The position numbers and the translations under genes were made by a program. From assembly GCF_004343305.1 (NCBI RefSeq), contig NZ_SMAF01000010.1:1-64000 (forward strand): a stretch of DNA of 64,000 bases, written 5' to 3'. Source of the DNA: Pseudofulvimonas gallinarii (GTDB lineage: Bacteria > Pseudomonadota > Gammaproteobacteria > Xanthomonadales > UBA2363). The notes below the pieces were generated by a model. The model saw only the letters and a list, made by a program, of their open reading frames with translations, was not told where the DNA came from and did not search any database. Of the stretch, positions 40,355 through 49,920 are shown one piece after another. Position 1 is the stretch's first letter. Each line of letters opens with the position of its first letter.

Positions 40355-40683
40355 AGGCGAAACGCGGTGCCTGGGCCGGTGCGGTGTATCGCGCCTCCGG
40401 CGATCCGCCCGGGAACGTCGATTACCCGGTGAACACGAGTCCGCTGCCCAGGCGCCGAGCGGGGCCGGGTGTCGGCGCCAGCGGGTCGAGCCCGTCTCCC
40501 GGATCACCCGGCGACCTGGCTGCCCGCTTCCGGCCTGCCTCGTCGTGATGCCGGCGGAGCAGGCTGCGCAGTTTCGCCGCCTGGGCTGTGGGGCACAGAC
40601 ACCTCCTCGGGTTGCCCACAGGTCCCCATTCGAAACGCGGTGTCGACCACGCGGTCGATCTGATTGCGCCGTTCTTCCCGGGA
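40355..40683. other. Gene-free gap between DUF5916 gene and pyk
   Basis: About 330 bases between convergent stops. I see no credible gene and no T-run terminator; only short GC-rich inverted repeats such as TCGACC / GGTCGA near 40647. Confidence 0.5.
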
Positions 40684-42150
40684 TCAGAGATCTCCCAGGC
40701 CTTCGGCAATGCCGCCCGGGCCGACGCGCAGCAGTTTGAGGGTGTTGGTGCCGCCCAGCTCGCCGGTGTGGTCGCCATTGGTGACGATGACACGGTCGCC
40801 TTCGCTGAGCAGGCCCAGGCCATGCAGCCGGCTGATCGCGGCACGCGCCGCCAGCAGCGGATTGCCTGGCGGCGCCTGGAACTCGATCGGAAACACGTCG
40901 CGCAGCATCCGCATCCGCCGACGCGCTCCCTCGTTGCGCGACAGCGCGAAGATGGGCACCTGCGTCCGGTAGCGCGAAAGCCAGCGGGCGGTGCCGCCGG
41001 ATTCGGTCAGCGCGATGATCGCGCGCACGTGCACGCGGCCGGCAAGGAACATGGCCGCCATTGCGATCGCCTGGTCGGTGCGCTCGAGATTGCCGTTTGC
41101 CGCACCGAATCCGGGATCCGGTTCGAACTGGCGTTCGGCGCCGCGGCAGATGCGCGCCATGGTGGCAACGGCGCGATCGGGGTATCGGCCTACGGCCGAC
41201 TCGGCGGACAGCATGACCGCGTCGGTGCCGTCGATGACGGCATTGGCGACGTCCAGCACCTCGGCGCGGGTGGGAATGGGCGCATCGACCATCGACTGCA
41301 GCATCTGCGTCGCGGTGATGACGACGCGACTGCGCAGCACGGCTTCGCGAATGATCTTCTTCTGCAGGCCAGGCAGTTCGGCATCGCCGATCTCGACGGC
41401 GAGGTCGCCGCGCGCCACCATCACCGCGTCGGAGGCGTCGATGATCCCGGCAAGGTTCTCGACCGCTTCCGCACGCTCGATCTTGGCGACCACCGCCGCC
41501 TCGCCGCCCGCCGCAGCGATCAGCGCGCGCGTGCGTTCCATGTCTTCGGCATTGCGGCAGAACGACACCGCGACGAAATCCAGGCCCAGTTCGGCGGCCA
41601 GCCGGATGTCATCCTCGTCTTTCTGCGTCAGCGCGCCAATGGACAGGCCGCCGCCCAGCTTGTTCAGTCCCTTGCGGTTGGAGAGCACGCCATCGGTCAG
41701 CACGGTGGTATGGATGCGGGGACCGTCCACGCGTTCCACGCGCAAGGCCATCAGGCCGTCATCCAGCAACAGGGTGTCTCCACTGGAGACATCGGCCGGC
41801 AGGCCCAGGTAACTGACGCCAACGCCCTGCTCGTCGCCGGGCGGCGCATCCTCGCGGCAGTCCAGCGTGAAGGCCTGCCCGGACTGCAGTTCAACGCGAC
41901 CTTCGGCGAACTTCTCGATGCGGATCTTCGGCCCGCCCAAGTCGCCGAGTATCGCCACTTCCTGCCCGATCGCCTGCGCCGCCTCGCGCACCAGCGCGCA
42001 GCGCCTGCGGTGTTCCTCGGCGTGGCCGTGGGAAAAGTTGATCCGGGCGATGTCGACACCGGCGGAAAGCAGCCGTTGCATGGCAACGGGGTTGTCGCTG
42101 GCTGGCCCCAGCGTGGCGATGATCTTGGTGCGGCGAAGTTCGTCGCTCAT
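40684..42150 (-). CDS. pyk: Pyruvate kinase
   Basis: Makes pyruvate and ATP from phosphoenolpyruvate and ADP. 488 residues. The barrel begins with RRTKIIATLGPASDNP, then ARINFSHGHAEEH, GDLGGPKIRIEKF, the B domain, and the catalytic/metal region VVAKIERAEAVENL and VMVARGDLAVEIG; the C-terminal domain carries AIIALTESGGTARWLSRYR. The final segment VTNGDHTGELGGTNTLKLL is usual. I used the ATG giving MSDELRRTKI rather than one five codons earlier. No good promoter was identified. Confidence 0.96.
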   Translation of the reverse strand: MSDELRRTKIIATLGPASDNPVAMQRLLSAGVDIARINFSHGHAEEHRRRCALVREAAQAIGQEVAILGDLGGPKIRIEKFAEGRVELQSGQAFTLDCREDAPPGDEQGVGVSYLGLPADVSSGDTLLLDDGLMALRVERVDGPRIHTTVLTDGVLSNRKGLNKLGGGLSIGALTQKDEDDIRLAAELGLDFVAVSFCRNAEDMERTRALIAAAGGEAAVVAKIERAEAVENLAGIIDASDAVMVARGDLAVEIGDAELPGLQKKIIREAVLRSRVVITATQMLQSMVDAPIPTRAEVLDVANAVIDGTDAVMLSAESAVGRYPDRAVATMARICRGAERQFEPDPGFGAANGNLERTDQAIAMAAMFLAGRVHVRAIIALTESGGTARWLSRYRTQVPIFALSRNEGARRRMRMLRDVFPIEFQAPPGNPLLAARAAISRLHGLGLLSEGDRVIVTNGDHTGELGGTNTLKLLRVGPGGIAEGLGDL

Positions 42151-42219
42151 GGCAGTCCCGTTCATTTCGGCGGCAAGTTAGCACGCCGACGGGAACGTCC
42201 ATAGGGCCGGGCGCACCGC

Positions 42220-42858
42220 TCAATCGAGGATGATGTAGAACAGGATGGCCAGGTAATGCAGCACGCTGCCGGTCAGCACGAAGGCATGCCAGATCGCATG
42301 CGAGTACGGCAGGCGTCGCCATACGTAGAACACCACGCCAACCGTGTAGGCGGCGCCACCGAGCAGCATCAGGATCAGGCCACCGCGTTCCAGAGAGGCC
42401 GCCAGCGGCTTGATGGCAACGATGCCTGCCCAGCCCATCAGCAGATAGAGCGCGACCGCCAGGCCGGTATAACGGCGCAGCGGCGTGAACTCGAAGATGA
42501 TGCCGAAGATGGCCAGGCCCCAGATGACGCAGAAGAGCGTCCAGCCCACGGGGCCATCCAGCGCCAGCAGGGTGAAGGGTGTGTAGGTGCCGGCGATCAG
42601 CAGGAAAATCGCGACATGGTCGAGCTTGCGCAGCACCGGGCGGGCACGCGCCACCGGCACGCCGTGGTAGAGCGTCGATGCGGTGTAGGCCAGGATCAGG
42701 GTGGTGCCGAAGATGCTGCCGGCGACCAGCGCGCGGGTGTCGCCGGCCCGGGCGGCGAACCCGACCAGCACCGCCAGCCCGACGATGCTGGCGATGATGC
42801 CCAGGCCATGGATGATGCTGTTGGCGATTTCCTCGCGCGGGGTATAGCGGGATTCCAT
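42220..42858 (-). CDS. trhA: Hemolysin III / PAQR-family membrane protein TrhA
   Basis: A 212-residue inner-membrane protein with seven hydrophobic helices. Family landmarks are EEIANSIIHGLGIIASIVG at the N-terminus, STLYHGVPVARARPVLRKLDH (with the conserved Ser/His zinc-site residues) and the C-terminal YSHAIWHAFVLTGSVLHYLA histidines. Relatives (E. coli YqfA, bacterial PAQR proteins) are linked to membrane-lipid or energy homeostasis; true haemolysin activity is doubtful. I chose the second ATG (MESRYTPREE), which matches relatives. A 20-base palindrome lies about 70 bases upstream and recurs before the divergent aroQ-accBC operon. Confidence 0.9.
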   Translation of the reverse strand: MESRYTPREEIANSIIHGLGIIASIVGLAVLVGFAARAGDTRALVAGSIFGTTLILAYTASTLYHGVPVARARPVLRKLDHVAIFLLIAGTYTPFTLLALDGPVGWTLFCVIWGLAIFGIIFEFTPLRRYTGLAVALYLLMGWAGIVAIKPLAASLERGGLILMLLGGAAYTVGVVFYVWRRLPYSHAIWHAFVLTGSVLHYLAILFYIILD

Positions 42859-42926
42859 GACGGTCACCGGGCCTGCGGCACTGCAGCACGCACCGTAGCG
42901 CAGGCCCCAATCCATGACAACGGGTT

Positions 42927-42946
42927 TCAATACGCCTGCGTATTGA
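42927..42946. promoter_or_regulatory. Palindromic operator candidate in front of trhA
   Basis: Perfect nine-base inverted repeat TCAATACGC / GCGTATTGA with a two-base centre (CT), about 70 bases before the trhA ATG. Its core ATACGCCTGCGTA recurs inverted at 43232-43244. Confidence 0.6.
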
Positions 42947-43347
42947 GGGGCGGATTGCGTTCAGGCTGCAGGGGGCGGAGCGTGGATCCTGCCTTCGGGA
43001 GAGCGCCCATCCTGCCCCGCTTACACGAAGTGATGCCGGCCGGGTCGCCTTCGATGGGCTCCGCCGTCAACCTTCATCAACCGGCGACGGGCGAGGACCG
43101 GGGGGGGGGCGGCGTGCCACGCTGGTGCCCTGGCAAAACGGATGGACACGTTGACATCTGTCAATTTGTCCCGGTTGCCGTCCAAGGCGGTGTGCACCGC
43201 ACCCCGACCGGCCACGTGCGAGCCCCACATCCTACGCAGGCGTATGGATGATCGTGAAAATCGGCGAACGTCGGCGAACTCGCCGGGAACTGGACAAGAC
43301 CCAGCGCTCGCACCACACTTCACCGCTTCGCCACTCCGGATCGAACC
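42947..43347. other. trhA-aroQ divergent gap with further palindromes and a G10 tract
   Basis: No gene is seen. It contains a run of ten G (43100-43109), the palindrome TTGACA-TC-TGTCAA (43151-43164), the second copy of the trhA operator core (43232-43244, opposite orientation), and the small stem CGGCGA / TCGCCG (43271-43284) in front of aroQ. Open frames crossing the gap look like shadows of flanking genes. Confidence 0.55.
43232..43244. promoter_or_regulatory. Second copy of the trhA palindromic element, upstream of aroQ-accBC
   Basis: The core ATACGCCTGCGTA reads on the minus strand here, about 105 bases before the aroQ start, and TC-A flanking bases are also shared with the first copy. 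Placement before two divergent genes suggests a common regulator. Confidence 0.55.
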
Positions 43348-43788
43348 GTGGCCCGGTTGCTGCTGCTCAATGGACCCAACCTCAACCTGCTCGGCACGCG
43401 CGAGCCGGCGGTCTACGGCCATACGACGCTGGCGCAGATCGAGGCCGGACTGCGCGACCGCTGCCAGGCGGCCGGACATCAGATCGAGTGCCTGCAAAGC
43501 AATGCCGAACACGTGCTCGTCGACCGCATCCAGGCGGCGCGCGCCGACGGCACCGCATTCATCCTGATCAACCCAGCAGCCTTCACGCACACGAGCGTCG
43601 CACTGCGCGACGCACTCGCGGCGGTGGCCATCCCGTTCATCGAGCTGCACCTGAGCAACCCGCACGCACGCGAGCCGTTCCGCCACCACTCCTATCTGTC
43701 CGACCTCGCGGTCGGCGTGGTGGCCGGGTTCGGCCCCGACAGCTACCGGCTGGCGCTCGACGCCGCCCTGGCACGCCTGGCGCATTGA
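43348..43788 (+). CDS. aroQ: Type II 3-dehydroquinate dehydratase
   Basis: Third step of the shikimate pathway, dodecameric enzyme. 146 residues: [20 protein letters not shown] (with the catalytic Arg and Tyr loop), [36 protein letters not shown] (catalytic His) and [22 protein letters not shown]. Start is GTG with a weak ribosome site. It precedes accB by 55 bases; the aroQ-accB-accC order is common in proteobacteria. Confidence 0.96.
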   Translation: MARLLLLNGPNLNLLGTREPAVYGHTTLAQIEAGLRDRCQAAGHQIECLQSNAEHVLVDRIQAARADGTAFILINPAAFTHTSVALRDALAAVAIPFIELHLSNPHAREPFRHHSYLSDLAVGVVAGFGPDSYRLALDAALARLAH

Positions 43789-43843
43789 GCCGGGCGAGCG
43801 CGGCACCGCCGACCCCATTCATCTGCAAAACAAGGACGACCCC

Positions 43844-44320
43844 ATGGATCTGCGCAAGATCAAGAAGCTGATCGAGATGCTGGAAGAATCGAACCTGTCC
43901 GAGCTGGAGATCCGCGAGGGCGAGGAGACGGTCCGCCTCAGCCGTCACCCGGCCAGCGTGCCGATGGCGACCTACAGCTCCGCACCGGTGATGACCGCGG
44001 CGCCGCAGGCCGCAGCACCCGCAGCCGCCGCGACGGCGCCGACGCCTGCGGCCGGCAGCAGCGACGCCGCGCCCGAGCTGCCGGCCGGGCAGGTGCTGCG
44101 CTCGCCGATGGTCGGCACCTACTACGCCGCGCCCTCGCCCGGCGCAGATCCGTTCGTGCGCATCGGCCAGCAGGTCAAGAAGGGCGACACGCTCGCGACC
44201 ATCGAAGCGATGAAGATGTTCAATCCGATCGAGGCAGAAAGTGATGGCACGGTCAAGGCCATCCTGGTCGAGAACGGCCAGCCGGTGGAATTCGACCAGC
44301 CGCTGTTCGTGATCGGCTGA
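43844..44320 (+). CDS. accB: Biotin carboxyl carrier protein of acetyl-CoA carboxylase
   Basis: Carries the biotin that moves CO2 from AccC to the carboxyltransferase. 158 residues: an N-terminal helical region ([20 protein letters not shown]), an Ala/Pro-rich flexible linker at about 45-80, and the biotinyl domain with [15 protein letters not shown] (thumb) and the biotinylated lysine in [13 protein letters not shown]. accC begins five bases after its stop, so the two are made together. Confidence 0.97.
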   Translation: MDLRKIKKLIEMLEESNLSELEIREGEETVRLSRHPASVPMATYSSAPVMTAAPQAAAPAAAATAPTPAAGSSDAAPELPAGQVLRSPMVGTYYAAPSPGADPFVRIGQQVKKGDTLATIEAMKMFNPIEAESDGTVKAILVENGQPVEFDQPLFVIG

Positions 44321-44325
44321 CCGCC

Positions 44326-45690
<1,365 letters not shown>

Positions 45691-45695
45691 GTACC

Positions 45696-46598
45696 ATGTG
45701 GCTGGCCATCACCGTCGAGACCGAGGCGCGTTTCGAGGAGCGCCTGAGCAGCGCCTTCGAAGACCTGGGCGCGGTCGCCGTGACCCTGCTGGATGCGGCG
45801 GATCAGCCGATCTACGAACCGCGTCCCGGCGAAACGCCGCTGTGGCGTCGCCTGACCATGCAGGCGCTGTTTCCCGGCGAAGCCGATGAAGCCGGCATCG
45901 TCTTCGGGCTGAGCGCGCTGCAGCCCGGACTGGACCTGCGTCGCCTGCAGGTGCAGCGCATCGAGGACCAGGACTGGGAACGCGCCTGGATGGATGATTT
46001 CCATCCCATGCGTTTCGGCCGCCGGCTGTGGATCGTGCCGACCACGCACGCGGTGCCGGAAGAAGCACAGGCGGACGACTCGGTGGTGATCCGGCTCGAT
46101 CCAGGGCTCGCCTTCGGCACCGGCACCCACGCGACCACGTCGCTGTGCCTGCAATGGCTGGACGCGCAGAAGCTGGACGGCCGGCGCGTGCTCGACTTCG
46201 GTTGCGGCTCCGGCATCCTCGCGATCGCCGCCGCGCGCCTGGGCGCCGCCGGCGTGGTCGCGACCGACAACGATCCGCAGGCGCTGACGGCCACCGCCGA
46301 CAATGCCGCCGCCAATGGCGTCGAGCCGGCGCTGCACATCGTCGCCAGCGAAGACTGGTCGCCCACGGCCGAAAACGATGTCGTCGTCGCCAACATCCTC
46401 GCCAATACGCTGGTCGAGCTGGCGCCGACACTGGTCGCGGCGATCCGGCCCGGTGGCGCGCTGGCGCTGTCCGGCATCCTGCCCGAGCAGGCGGACGACG
46501 TCGCCGCCGCCTATGCCGTGCTCGGCGTCGAGTTGCAACGGCGTGATCTCGACGGCTGGGTGCTGCTGGCCACGAATGCGGAAATGGTCGACGCATGA
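45696..46598 (+). CDS. prmA: Ribosomal protein L11 methyltransferase
   Basis: Trimethylates ribosomal protein L11 using S-adenosylmethionine. 300 residues: an N-terminal L11-binding domain (MWLAITVETEARFEERL … WERAWMDDFHPMRFG), then the SAM domain with DPGLAFGTGTHATTSLCLQ, VLDFGCGSGILAIAAARLG (motif I) and VVANILANTLVELAP. The ATG chosen lies five bases after accC; the open frame upstream overlaps accC and is not coding. The accBC-prmA order is conserved in many gammaproteobacteria. Confidence 0.96.
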   Translation: MWLAITVETEARFEERLSSAFEDLGAVAVTLLDAADQPIYEPRPGETPLWRRLTMQALFPGEADEAGIVFGLSALQPGLDLRRLQVQRIEDQDWERAWMDDFHPMRFGRRLWIVPTTHAVPEEAQADDSVVIRLDPGLAFGTGTHATTSLCLQWLDAQKLDGRRVLDFGCGSGILAIAAARLGAAGVVATDNDPQALTATADNAAANGVEPALHIVASEDWSPTAENDVVVANILANTLVELAPTLVAAIRPGGALALSGILPEQADDVAAAYAVLGVELQRRDLDGWVLLATNAEMVDA

Positions 46599-46637
46599 TC
46601 GCCGGCGCTTCGCTACGCTGACGGCCTGCGACCGACC

Positions 46638-47435
46638 ATGTCCGCCATGTACAGCCAATGCCCGCACTGCCTGACCATCTACCGGGTCGCCCTGGGCGAA
46701 CTCGCCGGTGGTCGTGGCGAAGCCGCCTGCGGCAGCTGCGACCAGGCCTTCGACGTACTGGCGACGCTGAGTGCCGAGCTGCCACCGGAGCCCATCGACC
46801 GCCTCGACGTCGTGCCTCCGCAGATGCCGGTGCCGGTGCTGCGCCAGGCGGTCCTGCGACCGAAACCGCTGCAGCCGTCGCTGTTCGATCCGAATACCCG
46901 CAAGCAGGCGGAAAGCTTCCTCAAGCCGCGCGCGGCCGTGGCTGCGGCCGGGACGCGACGGCGCGTGGCCTTGTGGCTGGCGGTGGTCGTGTTGGCCGTG
47001 GTGCTGCTCGCCCAGATCGTCTATGCCGAACGCCAGCGACTGCTGGCCATTCCGACCTATCGCGCCTGGGCCGAATCGCTGTGCGAGCGCTTCGGTTGCC
47101 TGGTGCCCGGTTCGACGCGCGCGATCGCCGACATCCGCCTCATCTCCCGCGACATCCGGAAGCATCCGACGGTCGAAGGCGCCTTGCTGATCACCGCGAC
47201 CATGGCCAATACCGGGGAGCGCGCGCGACCCTATCCGATCCTCGAGCTGCGCCTGTCGGATCTCGACGAGCGGCCGGTGGCGATGCGCCGCTTCATGCCC
47301 GAGGACTATCTCTCCGATCGCGCCCGCGTGCCGGCAGGCATGCCACCGCACTCGACGGTGCCGCTGGAGTTCGAAGTGCTCGACCCGGGCGCGGATGCGG
47401 TCGCCTTTGAATTCCGCTTCCTGCCGCCACGCTGA
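46638..47435 (+). CDS. Zinc-ribbon DUF3426 membrane protein
   Basis: A 265-residue protein of unknown function, conserved next to prmA and fis. The N-terminus is an MJ0042-type zinc ribbon with two CxxC pairs (QCPHCLTIYRV … CGSCDQAFDV). A Pro-rich linker follows, then one transmembrane helix (VALWLAVVVLAVVLLAQIVYA, about 107-128), and a C-terminal DUF3426 domain of about 130 residues that would lie outside the cytoplasm. It might couple a cytoplasmic metal site with the envelope, but nothing in the sequence gives a function. Confidence 0.88.
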   Translation: MSAMYSQCPHCLTIYRVALGELAGGRGEAACGSCDQAFDVLATLSAELPPEPIDRLDVVPPQMPVPVLRQAVLRPKPLQPSLFDPNTRKQAESFLKPRAAVAAAGTRRRVALWLAVVVLAVVLLAQIVYAERQRLLAIPTYRAWAESLCERFGCLVPGSTRAIADIRLISRDIRKHPTVEGALLITATMANTGERARPYPILELRLSDLDERPVAMRRFMPEDYLSDRARVPAGMPPHSTVPLEFEVLDPGADAVAFEFRFLPPR

Positions 47436-47661
47436 TCGAACCGACCGGCATCGGCGTGCGCTTGCGGCGCTGTGGTACGGCCGCGCATGCCACCATCGCA
47501 GCACTGCCGTGACACCTGCCTCGCCACGACTGTGATGCGTTGTCAAGGTTTCATCGTCATCGCCTCGGGGGTACACTGCCCGCCCCGGAGAGGACACCAC
47601 GCCGCACTGCAGGCGCGGGCGGAATCCGGCCCCGTCATTTCGCTGCCCAGGAGTGCCGCCC
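47436..47661 (+). promoter_or_regulatory. Leader region of fis, with a candidate GC-discriminator promoter
   Basis: 226 bases without a gene. A TACACT hexamer at 47572-47577 is followed by GCCCGCC, the GC-rich discriminator typical of stringently controlled promoters such as those of fis. The -35 (TTTCAT, 17 bases upstream) is poor, so this is a weak call. Confidence 0.3.
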
Positions 47662-47940
47662 TTGAACGCCGTCGTCCAGTTGCCCGTGCCCCAGCGCGAT
47701 CCGCAGGCCACGCGCGTAACCCTGGCGGAGTGCGTCGGGCAGTCGGTGCGCCGCTACCTGGAAGACCTGGGCAACAGCGATGTCAACGACGTCTACGACC
47801 TGTTCCTGCGCGAGCTGGAAGGTCCGCTGCTGCGTGAAGTCATGGCCTGGTCGAACAACAACCAGAGCCGCGCCGCGCAGGCGCTCGGACTGAGTCGCGC
47901 CACCCTGCGCAAGAAGCTCCAGGCGCACGGCCTGCTCTGA
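47662..47940 (+). CDS. fis: DNA-binding protein Fis
   Basis: Nucleoid protein and growth-phase regulator. The C-terminal half has the invariant region [39 protein letters not shown], the helix-turn-helix that bends DNA; the N-terminal half forms the dimer. I favour the TTG start (92 residues), because AGGAG lies eight bases upstream. The GTG three codons earlier lies within that ribosome site itself. Its position before purH and after the DUF3426 gene is as in Xanthomonas. Confidence 0.94.
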   Translation: MNAVVQLPVPQRDPQATRVTLAECVGQSVRRYLEDLGNSDVNDVYDLFLRELEGPLLREVMAWSNNNQSRAAQALGLSRATLRKKLQAHGLL

Positions 47941-48014
47941 CGTTCCAACCGCCGAGCCGCACCGCCTCGGCTGAGCTTCCGGCGGTGCATGGATGCCCTG
48001 CCGAGACTGCCATC

Positions 48015-49610
48015 ATGACGTTCGATCCTGACTCGCGCCTGCCCGTCAAGCGCGCCCTGCTGAGCGTGTCCGACAAGACCGGATTGCTGGAACTGGCCCG
48101 CGCGCTGGCGCGCCACGGCATTGAACTGGTCTCTACCGGCGGCACCGCGAAGGCGCTGCGCGAAGCCGGACTGGCCGTGCAGGACGTGTCCGCGCTCACC
48201 GGTTACCCGGAAATGATGGACGGACGGGTGAAGACGCTGCATCCGGTGGTCCATGGCGGCCTGCTCGGCCGCGCCGGCCTCGACGAGGCGGTGATGGCCG
48301 AACACGGCATCGCCGCCATCGACCTGCTGGTGCTCAACCTCTATCCCTTCGAGCGCGTCACGGCACGACCGGATTGCACCCTCGCGGAAGCGGTGGAGAA
48401 CGTCGATATCGGCGGACCGGCCATGCTGCGGTCGGCCGCCAAGAATTTCCAGCGCGTCGCCGTCGCGACCTCGCCCGACCAGTACGATGCGCTGGTCGCC
48501 GAGCTGGACGGCAACGCGGGCCAGCTGTCGGGCCGGACGCGCTTCGAGCTGTCCGTGGCCGCCTTCAACCGGGTGGCGCAGTATGACGCCGCGATCAGCA
48601 ACTACCTGTCGGCGATCACCGACGCCAGCACCGAGGTGCCCGTTCGCGCGCATTTCTCGGCACAGGCCAACGGCAATTTCGTCAAGGTGATGGACCTGCG
48701 CTACGGCGAGAACCCGCACCAGAAGGCCGCCTTCTACCGTGACCTGTACCCGGCGCCGGGCTCGCTGGCGACGTTCGAGCAGCTGCAGGGCAAGGAACTG
48801 AGCTTCAACAACATCGCCGATGCCGATGCCGCCTGGGAATGCGTGCGCCAGTTCGACGCCCCGGCCTGCGTCATCGTCAAGCATGCCAATCCCTGCGGCG
48901 TCGCCGTCGGCGCCGGCTGCGGCGACAGCTACGAGGCCGCCTACGGCACGGATCCGACCAGCGCCTTCGGCGGCATCATCGCCTTCAACCGTCCGCTCGA
49001 CGCGAAGACGGCGAAGACGATCCTCGACCGCCAGTTCGTCGAGGTGCTAATCGCCCCTGGCTACGACGACGCCGCACTGGAGTACGTCACGCGCAAGGCG
49101 AACGTGCGCGTGCTGCGCATTCCACTGGCCGCGGCGGCGCCCGGATTCATCGACACCCGCCGCGTCGGTTCCGGCATGCTCATGCAGACCGCCGACGCCC
49201 GCGTCGTCAGCCGCGACGAACTGAAGGTGGTGACGCGGCTGGCGCCCACCGACAGCCAGTTCGCCGACCTGCTGTTCGCCTGGAAGGTCGCGAAGTTCGT
49301 CAAGTCCAATGCCATCGTCTACGCCCGCGACCAGCGCACCATCGGTGTCGGCGCCGGCCAGATGAGCCGTGTCTACTCCGCGCGCATCGCCGGAATCAAG
49401 GCCGAGGACGCCGGCCTGGTGGTGCAGGGCTCGGTGATGGCGTCGGACGCATTCTTCCCGTTCCGCGACGGCATCGACGCCGCTGCCCAGGCGGGCATCA
49501 AGGCGGTCATCCAGCCGGGCGGATCGATGCGCGACAGCGAGGTGATCGCCGCCGCCGACGAGCACGGCATTGCCATGGTGTTCACCGGCGTCCGCCACTT
49601 CCGGCACTGA
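48015..49610 (+). CDS. purH: Bifunctional AICAR transformylase / IMP cyclohydrolase
   Basis: Last two steps of IMP synthesis. 531 residues: an N-terminal MGS-like cyclohydrolase domain ([42 protein letters not shown]) and the formyltransferase domain after residue ~200 with [43 protein letters not shown] and [17 protein letters not shown]. The ATG was preferred to a GTG ten codons upstream because families begin near it. purD, often next, does not follow. Confidence 0.96.
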   Translation: MTFDPDSRLPVKRALLSVSDKTGLLELARALARHGIELVSTGGTAKALREAGLAVQDVSALTGYPEMMDGRVKTLHPVVHGGLLGRAGLDEAVMAEHGIAAIDLLVLNLYPFERVTARPDCTLAEAVENVDIGGPAMLRSAAKNFQRVAVATSPDQYDALVAELDGNAGQLSGRTRFELSVAAFNRVAQYDAAISNYLSAITDASTEVPVRAHFSAQANGNFVKVMDLRYGENPHQKAAFYRDLYPAPGSLATFEQLQGKELSFNNIADADAAWECVRQFDAPACVIVKHANPCGVAVGAGCGDSYEAAYGTDPTSAFGGIIAFNRPLDAKTAKTILDRQFVEVLIAPGYDDAALEYVTRKANVRVLRIPLAAAAPGFIDTRRVGSGMLMQTADARVVSRDELKVVTRLAPTDSQFADLLFAWKVAKFVKSNAIVYARDQRTIGVGAGQMSRVYSARIAGIKAEDAGLVVQGSVMASDAFFPFRDGIDAAAQAGIKAVIQPGGSMRDSEVIAAADEHGIAMVFTGVRHFRH

Positions 49611-49920
49611 GCCGCATCGGCGCGGCGCTCACGTCTGCGCGCCTCGCCTACCGTCGCCCCCACGACGTCGCACCGACAGCGACGACGGCGACCCGCGGCC
49701 GACATCCAGACACCGCGTCGGTCTATGCCGGGGCCGCATTCACCTCCGCCTCCGCTGGCCGCACCGGCGCATGCGAAGCCGTGTCCATGCCGGCGCTCGC
49801 GCCTGATTTTTTAATGAACGGAAACTGAAGTCTTTGTCGAATCTGCGATAGGGTGGCCGGTTCTGGCGCCGTATCGCGTTATTGCCCGGTACCAGACTTT
49901 TGCCCAAGACGGAGAGTTAC
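49611..49920. other. Gap between purH and the IPTL-like gene
   Basis: 310 bases with no credible gene. A T/A-rich patch (TTTTTTAAT, 49807-49815) near the 3' end contrasts with the GC-rich surroundings and is where a promoter for the exported protein gene would be expected, but no convincing -35/-10 pair was found. Confidence 0.4.

Noticed and set aside
43021-43818. Minus-strand frame spanning the trhA-aroQ gap and aroQ
   Set aside because: Would be a gene hiding in the gap, but most of it is antisense to aroQ, and the gap part has no motif, no ribosome site and runs through the G10 tract.
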